A stretch of DNA of 64,000 bases, taken from Duganella zoogloeoides (lineage in GTDB: Bacteria > Pseudomonadota > Gammaproteobacteria > Burkholderiales > Burkholderiaceae_D). A program made the translations under genes and the position numbers. The number at the start of each line of letters is the position of its first letter. Position 1 is the stretch's first letter. This document shows, piece by piece, positions 1 through 9,500 of the stretch. The notes beneath the pieces are model-generated. The model was given only the letters and a program-made list of their open reading frames with translations. It was not told the DNA's origin and did no database searches. The DNA lies in assembly GCF_034479515.1 (NCBI RefSeq), contig NZ_CP140152.1, positions 1,364,001-1,428,000 on the forward strand, in the 5' to 3' direction.

Positions 1-782
1 CGAGTCGGCTCGTGGTGGGTGCAGTACAGCGCCTTCGCGCCGCAGCGCAAGGCTAACTCCACCGCCTCATCGAAGGTGCCGTGGCCCCAGCCCTGCTTGG
101 CCGGGTACTCTTCCCTCGTGTAGGAACAATCGACGATCAAGGCATCGAGGCCAGCGACCAGGCGGTCGATGGCCTCGGTGCGCGCGCGTACTCGCTGTTC
201 GGCTGCCGCGTGCTCGGGGTGGTCTGCGGGATGGGGGTTGTAAAAAGGTTCGTGGTCGCCGGTGAAGAACACCGACTTGCCGTGGCAGTCGATGCGGTAG
301 CCGAGGTTGATCACCGGGTGGTTCATGACCACGTTCGAGATGGCGGCGTCGCCCACCGTGATGGGGACGCCCGCGACCAGCGACTGGTACTCGATGGTGG
401 CGCTCATTTGGGTTTCGCTGACCGGGAAGTAGCTGTTTTGCAGCTGCACGTTCATCACGTGCTCGATGCCATGGCCGGTGTCGGGGTCGGTCACGCCGTG
501 CAGGCGCACGCGGCTGCCGCGCACGAACAGCGGCGTAAAAAAAGGCAGGCCGTGGATGTGGTCCCAGTGGCTGTGGGTGATGAAGATGTTGGCGTGGATG
601 TCGCCGGTCTTGTGTTGCAGCAGCGATTGCGCCAGCGGAAACAGGCCGGTGCCGGCGTCCAGGATCAGCAGGGTGTCGTTGTCGGTGCGAACTTCGATGC
701 AGGTGGTGTTGCCGCCGTAGCGTATGGTGCGCGGGCCGGGTGAGGGAATCGAACCACGCACTCCCCAGAATGTGAATTTCAT
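1..782 (-). CDS. MBL-fold metallo-hydrolase (3' end cut by window edge)
   Basis: The minus strand from the ATG at 782 stays open to the window edge (260 codons, no stop). The start MKFTFWGVRGSIPSPG and YGGNTTCIEV is typical of a metallo-beta-lactamase-fold family related to PhnP and class II cyclic-nucleotide phosphodiesterases. The zinc motif HSHWDH is at about residues 68-73, and further likely ligands follow: a His in VMNHPV, an Asp in FFTGDHEP and a His in YCTHHEP. It is therefore probably a dinuclear-zinc phosphoesterase or hydrolase; the substrate is not shown. No signal peptide, so cytoplasmic. It is divergent from the HD-GYP/cyclase pair, with 158 bp between the starts. The C-terminus is outside the window. 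Confidence 0.85.
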   Translation of the reverse strand, partial: MKFTFWGVRGSIPSPGPRTIRYGGNTTCIEVRTDNDTLLILDAGTGLFPLAQSLLQHKTGDIHANIFITHSHWDHIHGLPFFTPLFVRGSRVRLHGVTDPDTGHGIEHVMNVQLQNSYFPVSETQMSATIEYQSLVAGVPITVGDAAISNVVMNHPVINLGYRIDCHGKSVFFTGDHEPFYNPHPADHPEHAAAEQRVRARTEAIDRLVAGLDALIVDCSYTREEYPAKQGWGHGTFDEAVELALRCGAKALYCTHHEPT

Positions 783-940
783 GCGTGCCCCTGGTGTTGT
801 GCCATTTTTAAAGTCGTTTTTCCGGGCGATGATAGCTTTATTTCCGCCAGGCAGGGTAAAAACACAACAAGCTGTGTTCAAATTATGTAAGCGGGAAATC
901 TGTCATGTACACAAACTTGCACTGAGGATACACTTTCGCC

Positions 941-2602
941 ATGCAAGAGTTAACCCCCTCCCAAATCTCCCAGCGCCTCGACCTGTTGACCGAACTGAGC
1001 GTTGCGCTCGGCAAGTCACACGATACCGACATCCTGCTCGAGCACATCCTGCAGGTCGCCAAGCGCATGACCAATGCCGATGGCGGCACCCTGTATCGTC
1101 CCAGCGCCGACCGCCGCGCGCTCGATTTTCACATCCTGATCAATGACACCCTGGCCATCCACCAGGGCGGCCCTGGCGGCGAACCGATCCGCGCACCGGC
1201 GATCCCGCTGTTCGACGCCAATGGCGCGCCCAACCTGTCGGCCGTGGCCGCGTATGCGGCGCACTCGGGCGAGTCGGTCAACGTGGCCGATGTGTACCAG
1301 CCGCAGGCCGAGGGTTTCAATTTCTCGGGCATGCTCGATTTCGACCGCCAGCGCCAGTACCATTCGAAGTCGATCCTGACCGTGCCGATGCGCGATCACG
1401 AGGGGGAGCTGACCGGTGTGCTGCAACTGGTCAATGCGCGCGCGCCGCAATCCGAGGCGGATCCAGGCTCCACCATCATCGCCTTCAACCAGACCGACCA
1501 GCGCTTCATCGAGGCGCTGGCGGCCCAGGCGGCGGCGGCGCTGACCCACCAGCGCCTGATCGCCCAGCTCGAAGAACTGCTCGAATCTCTGGTCAACCTG
1601 ATCAACATCGGCATCGACGAAAAATCGCCGTACACGGGCCGCCACTGCCAGTTCGTGCCCGAGCTGACCATGCGCCTGGCCGAGGCGGTGCACGCCACCG
1701 AGACCGGGCCGCTGGCCGACTTCCGCATGACCGACGCCGACCGCAAGGAGTTGTGGATGGCCGGCCTGCTGCACGACTGCGGCAAGATCACCACGCCGGT
1801 CCACGTGGTGGACAAGGCCACCAAGCTGGAAACCATCTTCGACCGCATCGCGCTGGTCGATACGCGCTACGAGGTGCTCGAGCGCGATGCCAAGATCGCC
1901 GCGCTGGAACAGAAGCTGGCGCTGGCGACCGATGGCGCCGCCACCCCGGCGGCGCTGGCCGACATCGACGCGGCGCTGGCGGCGCAGCAGCAAGCGCTGC
2001 GTGCTGAACGCGCGTTCCTGCGCACGGCCAACGTGGGCGGCGAGGGCATGGCCGCGGCCGACCAGCAGCGCGTGCGCGACATCGGCGCGCGCGCGTGGAC
2101 CGACATGGACGGCGCAGCGCGCCAGTTCCTCGACGCCGACGAGGTGCTCAACCTGTCGATCCAGTACGGCACGCTGACCGCCGACGAGCGCAAGATCATC
2201 AACAACCATATCTCGGTCACGGTGCGCATGCTCGAATCGCTGCCGTGGCCGCGCCACCTGCGCAACGTGCCCGAGTACGCGGGCGGCCACCACGAACGGA
2301 TGGACGGCAAGGGTTACCCGCGTGGCTTGCGCGGCGAGCAGATGTCGGTGCAGGCACGGCTGATGGCGATCGCCGACATCTTCGAGGCGTTGACTGCCTG
2401 CGACCGGCCCTACAAGAAGGGCAAGATGCTGTCGGAGTCGCTCGACATCCTCGGCAAGTTCGCGCTCAACGGCCACATCGATCCGCAACTGTTCGACATC
2501 TTCATCCGCAGCAAGGTGTACAGCGAGTTCGCGCAGCAGCACATGGACCCGCGCCAGATCGACGTCATCGACGAGTCGCGCATTCCCGGCTACGTGCCCT
2601 GA
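941..2602 (+). CDS. GAF-HD-GYP protein, likely c-di-GMP phosphodiesterase
   Basis: A 553-residue cytoplasmic protein. Residues about 20-200 form a GAF sensor domain, a short helix follows, and then an HD-GYP domain carries HDCGK near residue 278 and GGHHERMDGKGYPRGL near 450. The HD metal ligands and the GYP signature are intact, so hydrolysis of cyclic di-GMP is the family-based expectation. About 100 residues of charged, Ala-rich helix lie between the HD and GYP motifs. The start at 941 has GAGGA about 12 bases upstream. Its TGA overlaps the next gene's ATG (TGATG), so the two are probably translated together. No receiver domain is present; the input is presumably a small ligand on the GAF domain. 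Confidence 0.9.
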   Translation: MQELTPSQISQRLDLLTELSVALGKSHDTDILLEHILQVAKRMTNADGGTLYRPSADRRALDFHILINDTLAIHQGGPGGEPIRAPAIPLFDANGAPNLSAVAAYAAHSGESVNVADVYQPQAEGFNFSGMLDFDRQRQYHSKSILTVPMRDHEGELTGVLQLVNARAPQSEADPGSTIIAFNQTDQRFIEALAAQAAAALTHQRLIAQLEELLESLVNLINIGIDEKSPYTGRHCQFVPELTMRLAEAVHATETGPLADFRMTDADRKELWMAGLLHDCGKITTPVHVVDKATKLETIFDRIALVDTRYEVLERDAKIAALEQKLALATDGAATPAALADIDAALAAQQQALRAERAFLRTANVGGEGMAAADQQRVRDIGARAWTDMDGAARQFLDADEVLNLSIQYGTLTADERKIINNHISVTVRMLESLPWPRHLRNVPEYAGGHHERMDGKGYPRGLRGEQMSVQARLMAIADIFEALTACDRPYKKGKMLSESLDILGKFALNGHIDPQLFDIFIRSKVYSEFAQQHMDPRQIDVIDESRIPGYVP

Positions 2603-4839
2603 TGCGCTGGTCCCGGCATGGCGCGCGGCTGCTGCTGGGCGCGTTGTTGACGCTGGTGGCCGCGTGCGCCAGCATCGGCATCCTCGGTGGCGACACCATC
2701 GGCCGGCTCGACGCCATGCTGGGCGACATGCGCATGCGCGTCGAGACGCCGCAGCTCGATCCGCGCATCGTGATCGTCGATATCGATGAAAAAAGCCTGA
2801 ACCAGATCGGCCGTTTTCCCTGGGGCCGCGACGTGCAGGCGCGCCTGGTTACCCAGCTGACCGGCCACTACGGCGTGGCCGCCGTAGGCTTCGATATCTC
2901 GTTCCCCGAAGCCGACACCAGTTCCGGCTACGGCGTGCTGGCCAGCCTGGCCAGTGGCGAACTGGCCGGCGTGCCGGGCCTGCGCAGCCAGCTCGAACGT
3001 CTAAAGCCGCAAATGGATTACGACGCGCTGTTTGCCGCGGCGATGCGCGGCCAGCCGGTGGTGCTCGGCTACAGTGTGTCGGACCGGCAAAAGAAGGGCG
3101 TGTTGCCCAAGCCGGCGTTTACGCTGGCCGACCTGAACGGCCGCACCGTGACCGCGTTTGCCGCACCCGGCTACGAGTCCAACCTGGCCCAGTTGCAGCA
3201 GGCGGCGCAGGGCGCCGGCATTTTCACGGCACTGACCGACAGCGACGGCGTGCTGCGTTCATCGACCCTGCTGCAGCGCATCGGCGACGGCTATTATCCG
3301 TCGCTGTCGCTGGCCACCGCCAGCGTGTACCTGAAAGCGCGCGCGATTGCGCCGGTGTTCAGCCAGACCCTGGACCAGATGTCGGAGGCCGAGCGCGAGC
3401 ATGGTGGCCTCGACCGCATCGCCATGTTTACACCGCGCGGGCAACTGGCGATACCGGTCGGCGAAGCCTTGACCACCACCATCGAATTTCGCGGCAAGGG
3501 CGGCCCCGACGGCGGCGCCTTCCGTTACGTGTCGGCGGCCGATGTGCTGATGGGCGCAGTGCCGGCGGACGTGCTGCGCGGCGCCATCGTGCTGGTGGGC
3601 ACCACTGCTGCCGGCCTCAACGATATCCGGGCCACCCCCGTCAACGCCGAGTTTCCCGGTGTGGAAGTGCACGCCAACCTGATCAAATCCATCCTCGACG
3701 GCCATTTCAAGTCGCGCCCCGATTACGCCCTGGCCATCGAATTCGGCCAGGTGGTGCTGGTGGGCTTGCTGCTGGGCGGCGCGCTGGCGCTGGCCACGCC
3801 GGCAATGGCGGTGCTGCTGGCCGTCGGCGCGCTGGCCGGCGCCCTGGGCGTCAACTGGTGGTTGTATCACGGTGCCGACGCGGTCCTCGACAGCGCCGTG
3901 CTGCTGCTCCTGATCGCGGCGCTGTTCGTCGCCAACCTGGCCTGGGGCTATTTCTTCGAGGTGCGCAAGGGCCGGGCGCTGGTGTCGCGCTTTGGCCAGT
4001 ACGTGGCGCCGGAACTGGTGGCGCAGATGGCCGACAATCCCGACCGCTACAGCATGGATGGCGAAAGCCGCGAACTGACGGTGCTGTTTGCCGACGTGCG
4101 CGGCTTCACCGCCATTTCGGAACAGATGACGCCGCAGGAGCTGCGCGAATACATCAACCTATACCTGACCGCCATGTCCGAAGATATCCGCGACAGCCAT
4201 GGCGGCACGCTCGACAAATATATCGGCGACGCCGTGATGGCGTTCTGGGGCGCACCGGTGGCGTTTGCCGATCATGCGGTGCGCGCGGTATCGAGCGCCC
4301 TGCTGATGCAGCAGAGCGCGGCGCGCCTGAACCAGCAATTCCAGGCGCGCGGCTGGCCGCCGCTGCAAATCGGCATCGGCCTCAATAGCGGCTTGATGCA
4401 CGTGGGCGACATGGGCTCGCGCATCCGCCGCGCCTATACCGTGATGGGCGACGCCGTCAACCTGGGCGCGCGGCTGGAAGGCATCACCAAGGTATATGGC
4501 GTGGGCATTGCGGTGAGCGAATTTACGCGGGCGCAGGCGCCGCAGTTCGCGTACCGGGAACTGGACCGCGTACGGGTCAAGGGCAAGACCGAACCGGTGG
4601 CCATTTTCGAGCCGCGCGGCCTGCTGGCCGACGCCGATGCCGCCGAACTGGCGCTGCTGGCCGACTGGTCGCGCGTGCTGGAACTGTTGCGCGCGCGCGA
4701 CTGGGATGGCGCCGAGGCCATCCTGCTGGCATTGCCAGACGATGGGCTGCGCCGGCTGTACGGCGCGCGACTGCACCAGTATCGCGCCACGCCGCCTGGC
4801 GCGGATTGGGACGGCGTGACCACATTCGAGACGAAATAA
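2602..4839 (+). CDS. CHASE2-domain class III adenylate/guanylate cyclase
   Basis: A 745-residue membrane receptor. The open frame extends further upstream, but the ATG at 2602 overlaps the HD-GYP stop and begins a signal-anchor helix (MRWSRHGARLLLGALL), so I place the start there. An extracytoplasmic CHASE2 domain covers residues about 35-360. Three hydrophobic helices follow (about 377-450), then a cytoplasmic class III cyclase domain from about 490. Both metal aspartates are visible, in FADVRGF and in YIGDAVMAF. The family makes cAMP, less often cGMP; the sequence does not settle which. The protein would turn a periplasmic signal into a cyclic nucleotide next to a c-di-GMP hydrolase and upstream of an adhesin operon. 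Confidence 0.9.
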   Translation: MRWSRHGARLLLGALLTLVAACASIGILGGDTIGRLDAMLGDMRMRVETPQLDPRIVIVDIDEKSLNQIGRFPWGRDVQARLVTQLTGHYGVAAVGFDISFPEADTSSGYGVLASLASGELAGVPGLRSQLERLKPQMDYDALFAAAMRGQPVVLGYSVSDRQKKGVLPKPAFTLADLNGRTVTAFAAPGYESNLAQLQQAAQGAGIFTALTDSDGVLRSSTLLQRIGDGYYPSLSLATASVYLKARAIAPVFSQTLDQMSEAEREHGGLDRIAMFTPRGQLAIPVGEALTTTIEFRGKGGPDGGAFRYVSAADVLMGAVPADVLRGAIVLVGTTAAGLNDIRATPVNAEFPGVEVHANLIKSILDGHFKSRPDYALAIEFGQVVLVGLLLGGALALATPAMAVLLAVGALAGALGVNWWLYHGADAVLDSAVLLLLIAALFVANLAWGYFFEVRKGRALVSRFGQYVAPELVAQMADNPDRYSMDGESRELTVLFADVRGFTAISEQMTPQELREYINLYLTAMSEDIRDSHGGTLDKYIGDAVMAFWGAPVAFADHAVRAVSSALLMQQSAARLNQQFQARGWPPLQIGIGLNSGLMHVGDMGSRIRRAYTVMGDAVNLGARLEGITKVYGVGIAVSEFTRAQAPQFAYRELDRVRVKGKTEPVAIFEPRGLLADADAAELALLADWSRVLELLRARDWDGAEAILLALPDDGLRRLYGARLHQYRATPPGADWDGVTTFETK

Positions 4840-4954
4840 CCACCATCGGCATGGAAATTGCTGACTGGAAACCACATTCCGTCTAAAATTTGCTTTCAAT
4901 CAATTGATGTCCAGCCGCGCCTGGCTGGCCATGCACTCACAAGAACTCTCACAC

Positions 4955-6532
4955 ATGAACGATCGCCTGGTGCGCCTGCTTGCAGGTTCCGCGCTGTTGC
5001 TGTGCGCGTCATATTCAATGGCCGACACCCCCATCGACACGCCCCGTTTCAATATCGCCCGTTACGAGGTCAGCGGCGATACCTTGCTCGGTGAGCAACT
5101 GGTGCAAGCGCTGGTGGCGCCGTTTGCCGGCCAGCAGCGCGATTTTGGCGATATCCAGCGGGCGGTCGAAGCGCTGGAAAACGCCTACCGCGCGCGCGGC
5201 TATACGCTGGTGCTGGTCAGCCTGCCGGAACAGGAGCTCGACCACGGTGCGGTGCGCCTGAACGTGCTGCAAACGCAGGTGGGCAAGGTAACCGTTTCCG
5301 GCAACCAGTACGTGGACGACGCCAATGTGCGGCGCGCACTGCCCGCCCTGGTCGAAGGCCAGACGCCGAACATGCCGGCGCTGGGCCTGAGCCTGAAGCT
5401 GGCCAACGAAAACCCGGCCCGCAAGCTGGAAGTGCGGCTGGCCGGCGGCGAGGCCGAGGACAAGGTCGATGCCGGTATCACGGTGGTCGATGAACGTCCC
5501 TGGAAGGCCACGCTCAACCTCGACAATACCGGCAGCGACGCGTCCGGCAAGACCCATGCCGGCGTGGTGCTGCAACATGCCAACCTGTGGGGCCGCGATC
5601 ACGTGGCCAGCGTGCAGTACACCACCTCGCTCGAACATGGCAGCCAGATCGGCGTCTATGGCGTGGGTTACCACGTGCCGTTGTACGCGCTGGGCGACTC
5701 GCTGGACTTTTTTGCCAGTTACTCGAACGTTGATTCGGGCACGGTGTCGGCCGGCATCGTCGATCTGGCCGTCAGTGGCCGCGGCACCACCGCCGGCGCA
5801 CGCTACAACCAGAACTTCGGCAAGCGCGACAACTATGAACCCAAACTGGTCTATGGACTGGACTTCAAGGCTTACCGCAACAGCCTGCAATTCTTCGGCA
5901 CCGAGCTGGGTACGGATGTGACGGTGCGTCCCGTCAGCATCGCCTACATCGGCGCCTGGCGTTTGCCGGACGGCGAGGCCAGCGTGGGCGTGACCCTCGC
6001 GCGCAATATTGCCGGCGGCAAGAACGGCAGCCAGCGCGACTTTACCCTGGCGCGCGTGGGCGCCAAAGCCGGCTACAGCGCCTTGCGTCTGAGCGGCAGT
6101 TATAGCCAGGTGCTGGGCAGCGACTGGCAATGGCGCGCGCTGTTCAACGGCCAGTACACGCCCGATGCGCTGGTGCCGGGCGAGCAGTTCGGCGTGGGCG
6201 GCGGCGCCTCGGTGCGCGGCTTTCTCGAACGCGAAGTGGCCAACGACAGCGGCGCCAACCTGAACCTGGAACTGTATGCGCCCAACTGGTGCGGCAATGG
6301 CGGCTACCAGTGCCGCGCGCTGGCCTTCTACGACACCGGCTGGGTGCGCCGCAATCACGTCCTGCCTGGCGAAATCGACAGCATGGCGATCGGCTCGGCC
6401 GGGCTGGGCCTGCGCATGCTGCTCAGCCGCTACGCCAATGTGCAGCTCGATTATGCCCATGTCGTCAACCCGGGCCAGACCGGGCGCCGCGACGCCAATC
6501 GCCTGCATTTCCGGGTTGCGCTCTCGTACTAG
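4955..6532 (+). CDS. TpsB outer-membrane transporter, ShlB/FhaC/HecB family
   Basis: A 525-residue two-partner secretion transporter. I start at the ATG at 4955 because it gives a clean signal peptide (MNDRLVRLLAGSALLLCASYSMA); in-frame TTG 4904 and ATGs 4907 and 4931 lie upstream but would add a polar extension. Two POTRA-like units follow (about 30-105 and 106-180), then a 16-strand-type barrel to the C-terminus. The loop-6 motif of Omp85 proteins is seen as ASVRGF. It ends on an aromatic residue (VALSY), as outer-membrane barrels do. It lies 29 bp upstream of tpsA and should recognise the N-terminal TPS domain of that protein and export it. Confidence 0.93.
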   Translation: MNDRLVRLLAGSALLLCASYSMADTPIDTPRFNIARYEVSGDTLLGEQLVQALVAPFAGQQRDFGDIQRAVEALENAYRARGYTLVLVSLPEQELDHGAVRLNVLQTQVGKVTVSGNQYVDDANVRRALPALVEGQTPNMPALGLSLKLANENPARKLEVRLAGGEAEDKVDAGITVVDERPWKATLNLDNTGSDASGKTHAGVVLQHANLWGRDHVASVQYTTSLEHGSQIGVYGVGYHVPLYALGDSLDFFASYSNVDSGTVSAGIVDLAVSGRGTTAGARYNQNFGKRDNYEPKLVYGLDFKAYRNSLQFFGTELGTDVTVRPVSIAYIGAWRLPDGEASVGVTLARNIAGGKNGSQRDFTLARVGAKAGYSALRLSGSYSQVLGSDWQWRALFNGQYTPDALVPGEQFGVGGGASVRGFLEREVANDSGANLNLELYAPNWCGNGGYQCRALAFYDTGWVRRNHVLPGEIDSMAIGSAGLGLRMLLSRYANVQLDYAHVVNPGQTGRRDANRLHFRVALSY

Positions 6533-6561
6533 GGCACTCAAGGTACCAAGGATAAAACATC

Positions 6562-9500
6562 ATGACCAAACAAAAACCATTGCGCACCGTGCCCGCCGGC
6601 CACCCCTTCGAGCCGCCGCTGCGCCGTACCGCGCTGGCGCTGCTGATCGCCGCCTGTTTCAATGCCGCCCATGCCAATCCGGTCGCGCCGCAAGTGGTGC
6701 ATGGCCAGGCCACGTTCAACCAGCAGGGCAACCTGTTTACCATCACCAATACGCCCAATACCATCATCAACTGGCAAAGTTTTTCCGTGAATGCCGGTGA
6801 GATCACGCGCTTTGTCCAGCGAAACGCCGGCAGCAGCGTATTGAACCGCATCACCGGCCAAGACCCCAGCAAGATCCTCGGATCCCTGCAGTCGAACGGT
6901 AAAGTATTCCTGATCAATCCGAACGGCGTGCTGTTCGGCCGCGATGCGCGCGTCGATGTGGCGGGGCTGGTGGCCTCCAGCCTGGCGTTGTCGAACCAGG
7001 ACTTCCTGGCCGGCAAGATGAGCTTCAAGGCTGGCGACACGGCCGGCGCCGTCATCAACCAGGGCGCCATCAACGTCGGCAGCGGCGGGCAAATCCTGCT
7101 GATCGCGCCGAACGTGGAAAACAGCGGCATCCTCACGGCGCCGAACGGCGACGTGCTGCTGGCCGCCGGCCACAGCGTGCAACTGGCCGACGCCGCCAAC
7201 CCGGACTTGCGCGTGGTGCTGTCCGCGCCCGCCGACCAGGCCATCAACATCGGCCAGGTGGTGGCGCAGGGCGGGCGTATCGGCATGGCCGGCGCGCTGC
7301 TGAGCCAGCGTGGCGTACTCAACGCCAACAGCGCAGTGGTAGGCGAGAACGGCAAGATCGTGTTGAAAGCCAGCGGCAAGACGCTGCTGGAAAATGGCAG
7401 CGTCACCAGCGCCACCAGTGCGGTGGGCGAGGGGGGCGAGATTACCGTGCTGGGCGACCAGGTCGGCATGCAGGGCAATGCCAGCGTGGACGCCAGCGGC
7501 GCTCTCGGTGGCGGCACGGTGCTGCTGGGCGGCGACTATCAAGGCAAGAACCCGGCGATTGCCAACGCGCGCCAGGTGGCGGTCGGCAAGGATGCCACCA
7601 TCGCCGCCGACGCGTTGGAGAACGGCGACGGCGGCAAGGTCATCATGTGGGGCAACGAGACTGCGCGCGTGTTCGGCAGCATTTCGGCGCGCGGCGGCGC
7701 GGTGTCGGGCAATGGCGGCCTGGTGGAAACGTCGGGCCGTTACCTGGCGGTCGATGGCATCCGCGTCGATACCAGCGCGCGAAGCGGCAAGCGCGGCAAC
7801 TGGCTGCTCGATCCCTACGATATCGAAGTCGTGGCCGGCTACAACGGCCAATTGCAGAGCGTTGACCAGTTTGCCGACGAGCCGCTCAACGCCTCCATCG
7901 GCGCCGGCACGATTTCGAATGCCGGCAGCAACGTCATCCTGCAGGCGACGCACCGCATCACCTTCAACAGCGCCATCAACATGGTCAATAGCGGCGCGGG
8001 CCTCACTGCCCAGGCAGGCGAGGCGATCAACGTCAATGCAGCGATCACCACCATTGGTGGCGCGGTCAACCTGTCGGCCAACGATGCGGCCGGCGGCATG
8101 GCGTATGGCGCCAGCGGCAGCGTCAACCTGAACGCGGCCATCATCACCGATTATGGCGACGTTACGTTGTCCGGCGCCAGCATCCTCGGTGCCGGCACGG
8201 TCAACGTCGGCAACGGCAGCCTGAGCTTGAAAAGCAACCGGGCTGGCGGCAGCATCGCACTGAGCGGCACCGGCAATCAATTGGTGGGCAGTGGTGCGGA
8301 AGGGCAGACCGTGCGCTTGCAGGCCGACAATATCAGCTTTACCGGCGGCCTCAATTTCGGCGGCGCCGGTGGCCTGGCCACGCTGACCATCAAGCAGCTG
8401 AGCGAAGGCCGCCAGATCGACCTGGGCAGCAAGCCGGGGACTGCGCTGGGCCTGACCAACGATGAACTGAACCGCGTTGCCGTCAACAACGTCAATATCG
8501 GCGATGCCAGCTCCGGCAACATCGCCATCAGCGCGCCGGTCAACCTGGTCAATCAGCAGGATGTGGACGGCATCAGGTACCTGAACCTGGAAACCGGCGG
8601 CGCCCTGGTCGCCACGGACAAGCTGGCCATGCACCAGGCCGACAGCGAACTCAGCGTGACCGCCGCCAGCCTAACGGTCGGCAACGGCGGCGGTCTGTCG
8701 GCGGGCGCCGCCGTCAGCCTGACGGCTGATAACATGAGCCTGGGTGGCTCGTCCCAATCGATTCGCGCCGGAACCGGGACCGGGACCGGGACCGTCAACC
8801 TGAGCCGCCGCACCGATAACGGCAGCATCGAAATCGGCAGCGCCGGCGCGGACAGTATCGACAGCCTGGGCCTGACCGAAAGCGAACTGAAAACCGTCGG
8901 CGCATCGACCATCGCGATCGGCAATGACAACTACACCGGCGCGCTGAATCTGCAAGGCGCGCTCGACCTGAGCAACTCGAATAACCTCAACCTGCTGCAA
9001 TTGCGCACCGGTGGCAATATCAACCTGAACGGCGCCGTGGCCGTCGCGAAGGATCTGACCGTTGCGGCCGGTTCCTTCGGCTCGGACAGTGTGATCAGCG
9101 CCAATGGCATCGTCAGCGTCGGCGGCGCTTTCCTGCTCGATGGCGGCAACTGGGTACAGAACAACGCCAGCTTGCCCGCGTTTTCCGCGTACAGCTTCAA
9201 TGTCAACAACGGCAGCTTCTTGCGCGTCAAGGGCGGCAATGGCGATGCGGCAAGGCCGTACCAGATCGCCGATGTGTACGGCTTGCAAGGGATCGGCACG
9301 CAAAGCCACAGCAAGCATTACAGCCTGGTAGCCAATATCGACGCCAGCGGCACGGCCAACTGGAACCGGGGCAATGGGCGCACCGGTTTCGCACCGATGT
9401 TCACTGGCGACGACCTGGCTTATGCAGGCATCTTCGATGGCGGCAATCACAGCATCAGCGGCTTGACCATCAACGGCGGCGTCAACTCACCGTATTTCGG

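Noticed and set aside
740..775. tRNA-like T-arm (GGTTCGATTCCC on the minus strand)
   Set aside because: No acceptor, D or anticodon arms around it; it lies inside the MBL-hydrolase reading frame, encoding GSIPSPG.
6538..8634. A 698-codon minus-strand frame opposite tpsA
   Set aside because: The plus strand carries an unmistakable TPS domain; the antisense translation is low-complexity and His/Ala/Gly-rich, with no known domain.
8771..8796. Short GGGACC hexamer repeat in tpsA
   Set aside because: Only about four in-frame units encoding Gly-Thr; too short to treat as a separate variable locus.
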